Below, piece after piece: positions 24,861 to 36,939 of a stretch of 64,000 nucleotides of DNA (position 1 is the first letter of the stretch; each line of letters starts with the position of its first letter). Both the position numbers and the translations under genes were made by a program. Under the pieces are notes generated by a model. The model saw only the letters and a program-made list of their open reading frames with translations, had not been told where the DNA came from and did no database searches. The DNA is taken from the NCBI GenBank assembly GCA_026874595.1, contig CM049307.1, positions 18,267,079 to 18,331,078 on the forward strand, written 5' to 3'. The DNA is from Sipunculus nudus. Its lineage: Eukaryota > Annelida > Sipuncula > Golfingiida > Sipunculidae.

Positions 24861-27800
24861 ACAAGTGACCCATGGGTCACGGCGCTCAGCTGAAGCAAAA
24901 TATTCTATTGTTATGTTTTTCATATATATAACCATATGAGAAGCTAGGAGGAAAGGGGCCCTGCTACTTGGTTATAGCAAAGTTCTTAATATATATGACT
25001 GCAAAAAAAATACTGTGACAAGACTGTCATGAAGAAACACAGTTTTGAGATTCTGTGATGCATATGAAAAATTACAGATGGACCGGCAAGTGGACATGGA
25101 AGGATATAGAGACTAAATATGATAAAAAAACAGATCAGTTGTTTTGATATTAGGCAGCCTTGAAGTGTAACAATTGCTTTTGATGGAAAAAATAGGGTTT
25201 TTCTTAAAATCTCGAAGGAACGAAGTCCTAGTGACCAAATTTTTTATATGGGAGGAGATTTCGGGGACATCTAACTGTTTGCAATTTTGGATTCGTATGT
25301 CCAACGGTTTCAAAATGTGCCCTGTAAACAGCCGAACGGACGATGGACAAAGGAACACGACTATAGTTCAGATGACATATATTTTTTAAATTTGCAAAAA
25401 AATAAATATCTGAAAATAAAACTTAATTCAGGATTGGAAAAGTTGTATTCATTGGATCTGAAACAGAAATCAGTTCAAGAATGTAAGTAATGCAACATAT
25501 CTGGTTTGCGTGTGTGTTGGGGGGGGGGGGGGGGGGGCAGGGTTGCCACATGTGATTTTACATTTGTAAAAGCAGTGTTGCATCACTAATATGTTTACCC
25601 AGTGTACAAGGCTGTAGGGAACAGACATGGCTGGTCTGGAGGTTCAAAATGTAAATATATTAGAGCCTCAGAAAAACTTCAATAACTAGAATAATTTTGA
25701 GCCTTTTACTTTCAAATTTTCAGAATTTAACATATTATGTATTATAACTTATTATATATTAACATATTATAACATATCTATGTATTTGCATAATATGAAA
25801 GAAATCTGTCCATTAGTTTTTGACTTATAATGCTCACAGTACTGTCGAGTAGCAATTTTGGGGATATTAAACGGCATGAAAACAAGTAAAGAATAATAGG
25901 TGGCGCCACCACCTTTCTGGAACATGACAACCCTATCCATGATCTTCGATCAACTTGATTTTGGGATCAATCCATGCAAGTTTTCTTGAGATATTTAAGA
26001 ATTTGTGTGATTTTCCCCAAAATTGAACCTATTCAAGGTCAAGGTCACTCTCCTAGTTGAGGTCATGACCTCATTTTAAATAGGCGTCGTCCTCTCACCC
26101 ATATCTATACATATACCAAGTTTGGTAAAGATCCGTGAAATATTTTTTGAGTTATTGTGTCCAAAAGAAATCTCTGCAGCGGCGGCTGCATGACCGTGCC
26201 TAAACCATAGTATCTCCAGACTATGTCTGGCGATCGATTATTACAGATGCATATTGAATGCAAAATTGTAATACAGATACATCTCACTGATGGCAAAATC
26301 TTGAATTAATATGACTATGGATACCAATTATTTATAATCCATGTACAGCCGTCTTTATATACCCATAGACAGCTGTATACCTGTGATTGTAAACATTGCC
26401 TGGCATGAGGAATATCTAAAAATCATAAATCTACATTTTTTAAAAGCTTTTAAAAACATTCTTGTCAATATTAACCATAGATAACCTGAAATCTAAATGT
26501 CTGGAGGCATGATGTAATAAATGCTGATAAACTGGTGCCAGTCTAGATGTGTCTGCTTCACACAGCTAACATATATGGTAAAATGACTCAATTCAATCTT
26601 TATAATTCAGCCAAAATTAATTCTTTGGAACCATAAAAGACAATTATTAAAAGAATTTTTTCAGGGGATTATTCTTGTAAAATATTAAACAAATTGGCCT
26701 CAGTAGCATTAGTCAAAAAACGTTTTACAGGTTTATAACTCATATGGGAAAATACAGCAAAATGGCTAAGTTAAGCGTCCCATAACTCAGCCAAAAATCA
26801 CTGAACCAAAACCATTTGAACAAACTTGAATTATCATCATCTAAGGATAATTAATGTGTAAGATTTAATAATTTGGCCAAGTGGTTTTTGAGGAGGAGAT
26901 CTTTGTAGCCACTGAGCTAATATGGGCTGTTACAGCATATGACTAAATTTAGCTTCCCATAACTCAGCCATAAGTCACTGAACTGAGACCATTTGAACAA
27001 ACTTCAGAAAGCACTACCCTAGAATCATTTCTGTGCAATATTAAACTATTTGGCCATATGGTTTCAGAGAAGAAATTTTTTGTAGCCATCAGTATGATAC
27101 AGGCACTGATGACCCCCGTACAAAAAAAAGGCTGATGCAGGTGGCGCCACCAATACCTAAATTTCAGATATGTCTCATGTAAACAACATTGGCATAAAAT
27201 TTGGTGATGATAGCTCCAGCCATTTCTGAGATTGTAATTTAAGTATGCTTTTTTGGACAGATGACTAAGTTCAACTTACTGTAACCATTCGAACAAACTT
27301 CAGAAAGATTGTTCCAGGGATCATTTCTGTGAAATATTGGACAATTTGGCTGAACAGTTTCGTCGAAGAAGATTTTTAAAGCTTTTTTAGCTTTTTCCCT
27401 ATAAAATCTATGAAAATGCATTTAGCCAAAAAATAAGCAAAATCTGATATAGTTTTTTAGATGACTAATTTTTTGCATAAAATTTGGTGATGCTACCTCT
27501 TGCCGTTTTCAAGAGAGTATGGGTTAACGTACAGACGACTAACGACAGATGCCGCCACACCATCGCATAAGCTCACAGGTTCGCTAAAAAATTTAAAGAT
27601 TTTGACCTAATTTTTGGTATACAATTAAATTTTGATTAATTAAAATTGTATTACTGAAAAAAGTCCCTAGCTTTAACACTTTTTCTCTTGAGTGACCAAA
27701 TATCTTTCCTGATTTTTTACAAAGTTCATTATGTTTGGGCCCATAACTTTTTAAAATTTTATAATACTGACTTAATTTCTGGCATTTTCATAGGAACAAT

Positions 27801-28112
27801 ACAGAGGAATATTTATGGTAAAAATGAAGAAAACCAGGTGAGTGGTTTTGATATTAGACATTCCTGAAGTGTAAAAATAGATTGTTAATAAAAAAATTGA
27901 AGTTTTTCCTATATATCTCGAAGGAACTAAGTCCTATTTACCAAATTTATGGCATGGTAGATTTGCGGGACATCTAACTGTAAGCCGAATTTCAGATTCA
28001 TAGGTCCAATGGTGTCGAAACGCGCCAGTCTTACGGACGGACATCCGGACAGACAGACGGACAGACAACGGTCCATGACTATAGCTAAAATGACTTGTAG
28101 TCAGCTGAGCTA
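24861..28112 (+). mobile_element. Family A element, copy A2, inserted in family B sequence
   Basis: Left end ACAAGTGACCCATGGGTCAC, GGCGCTCAGCTGA; right end GACTATAGC..TAGTCAGCTGAGCTA. The host flanks CACACAACACAAAA and TGATTGTAGCTGACACC match the continuous sequence at 22631-22660. It contains a second partial terminus near 25340, a G19 run at 25519-25537, and family B material ending in CGCATAAGCTCACAGGTTCGCTA at 27586, so it is itself composite. No coding capacity was seen. Confidence 0.75.
25519..25537. repeat. G19 homopolymer
   Basis: Nineteen consecutive G after TGTGTGTT, inside family A copy A2. Confidence 0.95.
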
Positions 28113-29184
28113 ATGATTGTAGCTGACACCATCAGTCTTGTGTACAACGAAGCTATCAGAGATATATAAATATGCCAATTTTAGACTGATATTTCAAAAC
28201 CCTCCTGTAAAATAAGCAGGGCCATACACTGTGCAAAAACTATTTAAGGTGGCACCACCAGTTTTGTATATGACAAAGCTATCCGATATGTATAAATATG
28301 CCCAATTTCAGGCTGATATATCAAATTTCTTTGTAGAAATAAGCATGCACATGCACTGTGCAAAAGTCATTGAAGGTGGAGACACCAGTCTTGTGAAGAG
28401 AAAGCCATCAAAGACACATAGACAGGTCAAAATAACAGGCAAATACATCAAACTTACCTGGAGTCTGATGCACTGGGCTCACCAGGCTTAGGTGAGAAAA
28501 CAGTTTTGGAGAAGATTTTTAAAGGTTTTTAGTTTTTTTCCTATAAAATCCAAGTAAATGCAGATAGCAAAAAAAAGAAATAAAAAAATAAGCTGAATCC
28601 CACAACATTTGATATGTGACAGATTATTGCATTAAATATAGCGATGTTAGCTCCTGCTATTCCTGAGAAATTATGGGTTAATGTACAGATGACTGATGAC
28701 CCCTGTACAAAAAAGGTCAATGCAGGTGGCGCCACTAATTGAATTTCATATATGACTCATGTGACCAACACTGGCAAAATTTGGTGATGATAGCTCAGGC
28801 TGTTTCTGAGATTGTCCTTTTAGTATGCTTTTTTGGACAGATGACTGAGTTCAACTTCCTGTAACTTAGCTAAAATTCACTGAACTTTGTCCATTCAAAC
28901 AAACTTGACAGAGAAGGTATAAGAGATTATTTCTGTGAAATATTGAACAATTTGGCTGGACCGTTTCAGAGGAGAAGATTTTAAAAGGCTTTTTAGCTTT
29001 TTCCCTATAAAATCTAGGAAAATGCAGTTAGCCAAAAAATAAGCACAATCCGATATAGTTTTTTAGATGACTAATTTTTTGCATAAAATTTCGTGATGCT
29101 ACCTCTTGCCGTTTTCAAGATAGTATGGGTTAACGTACAGACGACAGACGCCGCCACACCATCGCATTAGCTCACAGGTTCCCA
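28113..29184 (+). mobile_element. Right part of an interrupted family B element
   Basis: Continues the family B interior interrupted by A2 (ACACCATCAGTCTTGTGTAC, CACTGTGCAAAA, near-palindromic GGTGGCACCACC) and ends in a degenerate right end, GCATTAGCTCACAGGTTCCCA. Its left part is probably the stretch 24806-24860 and sequence near 22349. Confidence 0.55.
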
Positions 29185-29340
29185 AAAAATATTATCATCT
29201 GAGAGAAAATATCTGACTGGACACAGAAAACTTATTCAAAGCCATTTAATAAATGCAATTTCCATTTACAATGCAGATGTAGTATAATAACTGATATAAT
29301 AACAATTGAATAGAGCCACACAAGCAGAAATGTCATTTAT

Positions 29341-29344
<4 letters not shown>

Positions 29345-29412
<68 letters not shown>
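29345..29412. repeat. (AT)n microsatellite
   Basis: Thirty-four uninterrupted AT dinucleotides; the longest AT array in the window. Confidence 0.97.
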
Positions 29413-29415
<3 letters not shown>

Positions 29416-30299
29416 ACAATAGATCTACAGTATGTCTTATCATCAGAAAAAAACAATGTGAAATGTGGCTGTTCATCATGAGAAAATATTGAATTCTTGT
29501 GTAACCAATACATTTTTTTATTAATTTTATTTTTACTGGATGACTTAAATGTAATCTGCATAACTGTCCTGAACCTGGTATATGTATATTAATAAATTAA
29601 TGCTTCACTTGGTTTTAATTAGATAGTAAATATAAGGAAAATGTACAGGAATTAAACAACTGTCTTTAAATTTTCTGACAGTACAACTACATTAATAGCA
29701 GAGGTTACATTGTACATACGATTTAAAACTGTACAACACAACCCTACGTATTACGGCCATTCTTTTACACTTACAACTGATACATTTTACATAGATTTCT
29801 TTGTGAACCCAATTTTTAAGTCTTTTTATCCATGATATTACTGTAACTGTACCAGTTTTTGCAACAGACAAGTCACTAAATGTTTAAACAACAAGACTGC
29901 ATGTTGTGACACAGAAATGGTACAATTCCCATTATGTTCATGTACGGCTTAACTTTCTTTAAACAGAATTTTACATTTATTCTACTTGTCACTATTGGAA
30001 ACACTGATTTTATTTTTATAATCAACACTTTGTAACACTGAATTTTACAGGTTATACTTGGTAACACTGATTCTGACACACTGCACTTTTTGAGACAGAT
30101 TTTTACACAATGCAAATTCTGTAAAACATATATTTTTAGTGAGTACCAATAAATGTAATCAAAATGGTGGTTTTTAGTAGGTTAATTGCTATTTTTCACT
30201 AATTTAGTCACACAGTCTATTTTGCAAATTACAGCTTTTAAAATTCCACTCTCTTAAACTGGAGCATGTCTTCTTGCAGAAGAATACGCTGTTTGATGT
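29413..30299 (-). other. CHTF18: 3' region of CHTF18
   Basis: Downstream of the CHTF18 stop on the - strand and AT-rich. Several TTTATT words on the + strand (for example near 30010) are AATAAA on the gene strand and could be polyadenylation signals, so part of this is presumably 3' UTR. The exact end cannot be set. Confidence 0.4.
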
Positions 30300-30397
30300 T
30301 CACATCAAATCCTGAATCCTGACGGTCTTACGTACAGCATTTGTGAAACCCTCCTTGAAATGGAACCAAATCTCAGTGTTGATCTCCTTCTTTGGCT
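30300..30397 (-). CDS. CHTF18: CHTF18 (CTF18) last coding exon
   Basis: CTF18 is the large AAA+ subunit of the Ctf18-RFC clamp loader, which acts with PCNA in nuclear DNA replication and sister-chromatid cohesion. Only its C-terminal tail is in this window. After the acceptor CATTTCAG the exon reads (E)PKKEINTE, IWFHFKEGFTNAVRKTV, RIQDLM and TGA. As I know the family, vertebrate CTF18 ends in a closely similar motif (a W-F-x-F-x-EG-x-x-NAVR core and a terminal R-x-x-I-x-DLL), the segment reported to bind the Ctf8-Dcc1 partners. The two leading bases complete a Glu with the single base left by exon 36848-36917. Motif, phase and termination agree. Confidence 0.92.
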
Positions 30398-30824
30398 CTG
30401 AAATGAAAAGGAAAAGAAAATGCAGAGGAATTCCATAAGTTAACCAGTTATTAGAGCCAGAGACTCATTTGTTATCACTGTTTATCTTCATTATGAAAGC
30501 TGCTAGCTGTGCCTTCCTGTTGTTTTTGGGAAGGCTTGGACTTTGTCATTTCACTTATCACGATGGTGCCATAACACTGAATAATACAATAGCAAACTGA
30601 ATTTTAGGGTAAAAACTCAGGATCACTAAATCCTGATATGATTATCAACATTAGTAATGGTTATAAAATTAATTTCTGAAAAGACATCAGGAAGTAATTT
30701 ACAATTGCTAGATATTTACTCAGGGCACACCAGATTTGATTCCTATGACATGAATGGTTACCCTAACTGTTTAGACCTGACACAAAAGCCTATGTCCATG
30801 ACTCTGCTTTTCATACCTCCTATT

Positions 30825-31480
30825 CATATCTGTGAAATGGGGGTCCATGTCCTAACTGTACACACCTGTGAAAAGGGGGTCCATGTCCTAACTGTTCACA
30901 CCCGTGAAACAAGGGTCAGTGCCCCAGCTGTACATAAATGTGGGTCCATGTTGTATTTGTACATACCTGTGAAATGATGGTCCTTGTCCTAACTGTACAC
31001 ACTCATGAAATGGGGTCCATGTCCTAACTGTTCATACCTGTGAAATGGGGGTCCATGCCCTAGCTTTTCATAACTGTGAAATGGGGGGTCCATGTCCTAG
31101 CTGTAAAGACTTGTGATATGGGGGTCCATGTATTAACTATTCACACCTGTGAAATGATGGTCCTTGTCCTAACTGTACACACTCGTGAAATGGGGTCCAT
31201 GTCTAGCTATTCATAACTGTGAAATGGGGGGTCCATGTCCTAGCTGTTAATACCAGTGAAACGGGGGTCCATGTCCTAACTGATCATACCAGTGAAATGG
31301 GGGTCCATCTCCTAACTGTTCATACCTGTAAAATGGTGGTTCATCTCATAACAGTACATACAGGGTTCCATGTCCTAACTGTTCATACCTGTGGCACAGG
31401 AGTCTAAGCCCTTACTCTTCAAACTTGTGAAACGGGTGTCCATGGCCAAGCTGTTCCTACCTGAGATTAAGGAATTCATA
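30825..31480 (+). repeat. 36-bp minisatellite
   Basis: About 17-18 imperfect direct copies of a unit built on GTGAAATGGGGGTCCATGTC and CTAACTGTTCATACC. Copies vary by substitutions and by 1-2 base indels in the G-run. Because 36 is a multiple of three, parts of the array read as 12-residue peptide repeats (GVHVLTVHTCE); I read these as an artefact. Confidence 0.92.
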
Positions 31481-31689
31481 CCCTAGATGGTCATAGTCAT
31501 ACCTCAGACATAACATTCTAAGCACACCCTGCTCCTACCTTTGACATGGAAGGGGGTATCACATGAATGACAACAACCAAAACAGATAATCAGTAGCAGC
31601 CTGAGTGTAGAAGATAGTGAGTTTGTTTGTTGTTTTTGTAGTTTGTATAATTACACAAGTGGTATAAATACTCAGACCTATAAACAAAA

Positions 31690-32640
31690 GGATGAGGCGA
31701 GGGGGAGTTTCTGTAGGATGACAGTAATCAGTCGTCTTAATGGCTCACAGCTGATTCTGGCCATCAATCCCATCCTCAGACTTGTTAGCAATCTGCTTTT
31801 ATAGGGAGTACATGATAATTTGCCAGTTAATGGCATTACAAAGAGGTCCGACTGTTTTCCCCAGCATGCAGCAAGGTTTAGCCAGCTTCAGGTCTACCTC
31901 ACCAGCAAATGGAAGTTGCAAATGCTCCTTGGTCTCATTAGATCACCAGACACACTTGGTTAACCTAATTACCGGTATCAAATGACAGTAGCCACCGACT
32001 GTCACAGTGGCTGAGACCTCCATCTGTACCGATTACAGCAGAGCGACATGGCCTTTAGCAAGGCCGCCAACTGACGCATGATACTATTATAGTGTCACAT
32101 ACAGGCAGCAGGGGGAGTAGCGGGGGCCTGACTGTCGATAAAAAACCAGTGTGTCGTTTTTATTGAAGCAGCACTCGGGAGGTGTTACAAATGATCCGGG
32201 GCTGTCAGCCCAGTTGGATCCGGGGTCACTCCTGGCACTGCCACACTGTGAAGCAGCTACTTGATGCTGTGAGCGGGTGGGAGCTCCCTGATTGGAAAAT
32301 GGACCTGGGCTAATCACATAAAATACTATCAATATTTAATGCAACCAGATTACCTAAGCCGGCTGTCACACACTAGAAATCAAGCCAACACCCCGCCATG
32401 GTTGAGACGTGAGGTGACAGGGGACTGCTCTGATCTCTTGTCTCCTGGCATCAACGGGTCACCAAACTCTGATCCAATCATATGCCACCAAAGTTTGATC
32501 TCCTCCTGACTGTCATTTGAACAGGTCATGACCCCTCCAGTCAGAATCCTCCTGATAATAGCCGGAGGATGCAAAATCATACACCAAAGTTCACTCAGAC
32601 AGGTCTTCTGCCTGCCACAACTACTCACTGAAGTTCATTA
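31690..32640. promoter_or_regulatory. Candidate conserved non-coding block in CHTF18 intron
   Basis: About 950 bases, GC-richer than the surroundings, with no match to any dispersed family in this window and no convincing exon. It contains CAGCTG E-boxes, TAATTACC, GCTAATCAC, CCAATCA and ATTAGATCA words. The texture is that of a developmental enhancer or other conserved non-coding element. Conservation itself cannot be measured here, so the call is inference. Confidence 0.35.
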
Positions 32641-33477
32641 TTTATTAATTAGATTAAGCCTTGAATTTACAGGGCAAAAATGTATATATAAAATAAAGGA
32701 AACAAAGTTTAATTTATAGAAACATTTAATATTTTTGTTGTAAAAGAAATGCAGTAGATGCTTTTTAGTCATGAGGAGATCATCAAATTTGAGTGAAATC
32801 AGTCATTCTTCTTTTAAGTACTCAACAAAGACAACTAATGATTACATCACAATAAAAAGAAAGTCTCTGATGAAAAAATAGACCATAAAAATCACAAGGA
32901 CCTGGTTTTATGATATTCTCCAGAAAAATCTGAGCAGTTTTCTTGACATTGACCTTGAGAGTTTTTGGCAAAGTTTAGATCAGCAAAATATGCAGCTTTT
33001 AATGCAAAATGCATTCTATGCCCGTCTAATGTAATTAAATAAGCACAAATTTTTCAGAGAACTAAATTCAGGTGAGAAACTCTATTGCCTAATTGGTAAA
33101 TATTAAGAGCAAGTTTCATGAAAATCCATCAATTTGTTTAAGTCATCAAAGTCTGGTAACCTCATGATGCATGTTATGTTTATGTTTTGTATCACTGATT
33201 GCACCTGGGCAATAGTGTATCTCCTCTTGATTACAGGGGTAAGCAAATGGCTTTAGAATGAAATATAAGCAGATGCCATGATATTTAAAGGAGAAAACGC
33301 ACACTACATGTATATTTAACTTACAATGTACCTTGTATGTGAGTAGTTCCCTTTATAGGAAGCCTCTCCAACAGCCCTCTGGTTATTACAGTCAAGGTCC
33401 AATGGCTTAAATAATGCTTTGGTAAATGAGAGAAAATGGACAGATCATCATCTTGACTGTACAAAGTCTATCCATGA

Positions 33478-33955
33478 TGTAGTGCCCTCTGACAAAAGAA
33501 TCTCCAACCTGTGTCAGAGTGCCTTTACATCTTGTATGGAGTGCCATGCTACAAGGCTCTATGAGTATGCAAATATTTTCATCATTTTTGACAATGCCTA
33601 ATGACCTACAGGTACACAGTCACTAAATATAAACAAGACCAGTCATTAGATATGTTTGTGTACTTTCTTATAAAAACTTGTATGTTTGAGAAAAATTCCA
33701 TTTAAATCGATTTATCTTCCTGCATGTTTGTTGTATTTCTGGCCACACAAGGGTGTTCTGCATGGGTCACTGCACGAAAGCTAACTGGTATGCCATAAAC
33801 AACTGACCTGTTAACATAGAGATGGATTGACACTTTTGTTTGTGAGCTAATATATATATTCTTTTGTGTTAATTCATCACTTGTAGCCTAACATTAAGAT
33901 TATTGACTATTTATCATGGTCTCATGACTCAAGTACAGGCTTATACCAGGCCTTT
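33478..33955. repeat. Duplicated non-coding segment, copy 2
   Basis: Collinear with 15455-15990: CCCTCTG..CAGAGTG, ATGCAAATATTTTCATCATT, GACCTACAGGTACACAGTCA, GCATGTTTGTTGTATTT, TTATCATGG and TGACTCAAGTA..GGCTTA. This copy is more AT-rich, consistent with CpG decay (for example TCGTC in copy 1 becomes TCATC). Confidence 0.65.
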
Positions 33956-34889
33956 AGAGTCATGCATCCGTGGCTAGCTTTGACTACTTTCAGCTTTTCT
34001 TAAAGATAAAGCATGTTTAAACTTTACAGATGACCATCATACATTCAAAGGGGTATCACCACAGCTAAGTAACACAAAAGTAAGCTAAGCCAAAAAAAGA
34101 AGGATTAACCAAATGATGAACTCAGACGACTTGGGGTGCATTGTCTCCATAAACGTAGAGAAATCACCCTTACCCTACCGCCCCCTTTTCCGCTAAACCC
34201 AAACTAAGTTGACCTGAACAGAATAACACCCAGTTACCAGAGGAAACCAAACACTTACTTGGGTGACCTAGTGTTACAAGGTGTACACCCAGAATACAAA
34301 ACAGGCTCCCACTAGGTAAACAACACCCAATTGTAATTAAGTCATAGGACAGGTTTCTGTTGAGTTTACAACCTGAGCTGTGACTAGAACATGATTGACT
34401 GCCGAAGCTCATCCTGAGAGGATGAATATTGAACTATCTTACAAAAAAAAAGGTGCACCAGCGACAGAACTTCGTGACTACATGACTACCTGGCCAAGGG
34501 TATTTGACACAATAATTACACAAGGCTTTCATTCTTGTCAGATACTGCAGATTCAAGAACATTCTTTGAATCTGTTGAATGCTCTACCTACATTATGACA
34601 AGAAAAAGACAGGTGTATTCTGGTACCAGATTTCATTATAAATGAGTAACATTTTATGCTACCCCACAATATAACTGAGTAACATTCCATCCCATCCCAC
34701 CACTAGGCCTAGCAATGATAGCTAGGGTTTTCCTGAACATTGTACACTGGCCAGGTAAGTTGACAGCAATGTACAAACGTCCAAGTGGTTAGCTCATTTA
34801 CTTTTAGTTGGCATAAAGTGTATCAAAAGAGCACAGCGTATGCATATTATATGTCTGTCATATGTCTTCTAACCCCTGACTTAGTCAAG

Positions 34890-35174
34890 CCAAAGCCAAA
34901 AGAAGTATACGCTCATCGAGCAACTACTGGTTGCTGCGGTCAAGACCTCAGCCCTGTGCGCTCCTTAAGCATGTTCTCTGAGACAACAGTCGCAGTGCCA
35001 CGCCAAGCCAAGCAGGTAGCCGTAGAGGGCGCCACCATCCATCTCGAGCCGTTGTCCTTTTTAGAAAGCTACAGCATCCACAGCCACAAAGCCAGAAGCA
35101 ACCTACATTCCCTCAACCGATCCCAGCTGCGAAGACCCAGCCATGCCATTCAAGAGCTGAACTCGATCCTGTAA
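34890..35174 (+). CDS. Unidentified ORF, possible exon or retrocopy fragment
   Basis: An open + strand frame of about 95 codons to TAA, preceded by a plausible acceptor (CTAACCCCTGACTTAG at 34870-34885). Peptide pieces include KPKPKEVYAHRATTGCC, VAVEGATIHLEPLSFLESYS and RSQLRRPSHAIQELNSIL. GC content and complexity are higher than in the intron around it. The frame extends upstream to an ATG-like start near 34785, but that part is AT-rich and less convincing. It lies antisense within the CHTF18 last intron. No domain recognised. It may be an exon of a nested gene, a processed fragment or chance. Confidence 0.3.
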   Translation, partial: PKPKEVYAHRATTGCCGQDLSPVRSLSMFSETTVAVPRQAKQVAVEGATIHLEPLSFLESYSIHSHKARSNLHSLNRSQLRRPSHAIQELNSIL

Positions 35175-35339
35175 ACGACTCTGCTTCGAGACTCATAGCC
35201 CTTGTACTTGCGGTTTCAGCCATTTGGACCGTTTTAACCGGGTTTCCCCGATTATGCAAGTTTTTAGCAAGTTTTTTCTTCATCGGCTAACGTAATCAAA
35301 TCAAATCCATCATATTCTTAGTAAATTAAAATGGCAATC

Positions 35340-36330
35340 ATGCCAATACTATAAGTTAGCAGATGGACAGACAGACAGGCCGTGAGCATTACTTAATACG
35401 TTCCATCTAAAACGGGCGTATGAAAATGGCCATGTGACGTTTAATATGAATCACTTAATTGTTGGATGATATGCCTCAAAAGTTAATATAACTTGAATAC
35501 GGGTAGTCAACAAACAACTGTGTTTCCGCCAAAATCAGAGTAGGACGGGTGAAGTGAAGCAAGGATTGAGTGGCAAGGGGAAAAGGAGTTAGATGTGTTA
35601 AATATTAGCATGGATGTCTGCCATGTAAACATGATTGTAGGTGGCGCCACCTGTAATTTCAGGTGTACAAGTCAAACCACTGCCGAGATATGAGTGATTT
35701 TAACCCAAGTCAAACTAACAGATGAACGCTGTGCAAAAACAGTTGCAGGTGGCGCCACCAGTTTCTTGTATGATAAAGAGCTATGTGAGATCTTAACACA
35801 AGCAAATTTTCAGAAAGATACATCAAACTAGTCTGGAAATATAAGCATGATTGTCTGCAGTGTTAACGTGGATGTAGGTGGCGCCACCTGTCATAAAATC
35901 AAGAAAGCTACCCAGGATGTATACGCATGTCAAATTTTAGATGAATTAGTCAAACCACTGCAGAGATATGAGTAATTTTAACCCAAGGCAGACTAACAGA
36001 TGGACACTGTGCAAATATGGTTGCAGGTGGCGCCACCATTTTTTGTGTATGTTATAAAGCTATCCAAGGGCTACATTTGTACAAAATTTTTTTCCTGATT
36101 GGTCAAAAGAGTCCAAAGATATGTGGGTTAATGTGTCAAAACAGAGGCACAGATAAATGCACTGGAGAGAAGAAAGGTCAGAGGTCAATGCCAATTTGTT
36201 AGGCACCAGTTCACATGTGACCCTATAATTGGTGTAAGTTTTGGAAAAATCAGTAGTCTCAGGGGAGTTCTCTGAAAACGAGCGTGGATGCGGCTGCAGA
36301 ACCCGTTCAAAAACGTAGTATCCACATAAT
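35340..36330 (+). mobile_element. Family B-type modules with GGTGGCGCCACC palindromes
   Basis: Four exact GGTGGCGCCACC palindromes at 35640, 35748, 35877 and 36026, each embedded in a recurrent ~110-150 base unit (CTGTGCAAAAACAGTTGCA, AAAGCTAT, AAACCACTGC..GATATGAG). The same unit is found at 22.9-23.5 and 28.1-28.4 kb. Neither end of the element is intact. Confidence 0.6.
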
Positions 36331-36847
36331 TTTGTTTTGGCGGATACAATAATTATTCAATGACAATATCTACTTTCTGGCTCAACCACTATTTCATCAT
36401 GTTGTAGGTTGGTCAAACATGTGTCAATGTTCCTTTTGCATCATCGCCAAATAATATGAAATGGAAACTCATACTATTGACATGAAGCTCTGCAAAATGT
36501 TGTCATTGTAGCCATATAATTTTAATTCTGTGATCCAAATAAAGGAATTTATTCTATCTCACTCTAGATATGAGATAATGATATGCGTTCTTACTCAAGT
36601 CAATGATTTAACCTTCCTAAAGTTAATATTATGTGATCTTTTAGGTAGGCTGCTTGAGATCTCTTTCAAGTTATAGTATTCTAATCTCAACCAGGAAATG
36701 TTTTTAAATCTGACTAAAATAGCTTTCTGTCTCATGCAGGTAAACCATTATTATCTCTATCAGATAAACATGTTGTAATTTGACTCAGGATGGTGGTTTT
36801 TATCTTATAACTTGTTATCTCACACAGGTAAACTATCAGTATCTCAC

Positions 36848-36917
36848 CTTCTCTTCCAGCTTTCTTGACCTCTACTTCCTTCCTTTCAATTTTTCGGCCA
36901 AAGAAGTCCACCAGCGG
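36848..36917 (-). CDS. CHTF18: CHTF18 (CTF18) penultimate coding exon
   Basis: A 70-base exon reading PLVDFFGRKIERKEVEVKKA GRE with one base left over. DFFGR followed by basic residues matches the short conserved DFFGR segment that precedes the C-terminal motif in CTF18 proteins. The acceptor is a T-rich tract ending TTTCATTTCAG and the donor is GTGAGAT. Phase is exact with exon 30300-30397. The next upstream exon (phase 0 exit) was not found in the remaining 27 kb of the window. The polypyrimidine tract directly abuts a family D element, which may have altered it. Confidence 0.87.
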
Positions 36918-36939
36918 CTGAAATGAAAAAAAAACAAAA

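Larger units (their letters stand above)
30398..36847 (-). other. CHTF18: CHTF18 last intron (~6.4 kb)
   Basis: Bounded by a GTGAGAT donor at its right edge and a CATTTCAG acceptor at its left edge, in - strand terms. It holds a 36-bp minisatellite, a repeat-poor ~1-kb block (31690-32640), one copy of a duplicated segment (33478-33955), an unexplained + strand ORF (34890-35174) and family B-like modules (35340-36330). Confidence 0.85.

Noticed and set aside
29343-29561. 72-codon frame ending in repeated YI
   Set aside because: Generated by the AT microsatellite; the same holds for frames over 2220-2257 and 44494-44541.
33419-33601. 60-codon + strand frame
   Set aside because: Overlaps the duplicated non-coding segment; the frame is not preserved in the copy at 15455-15990.
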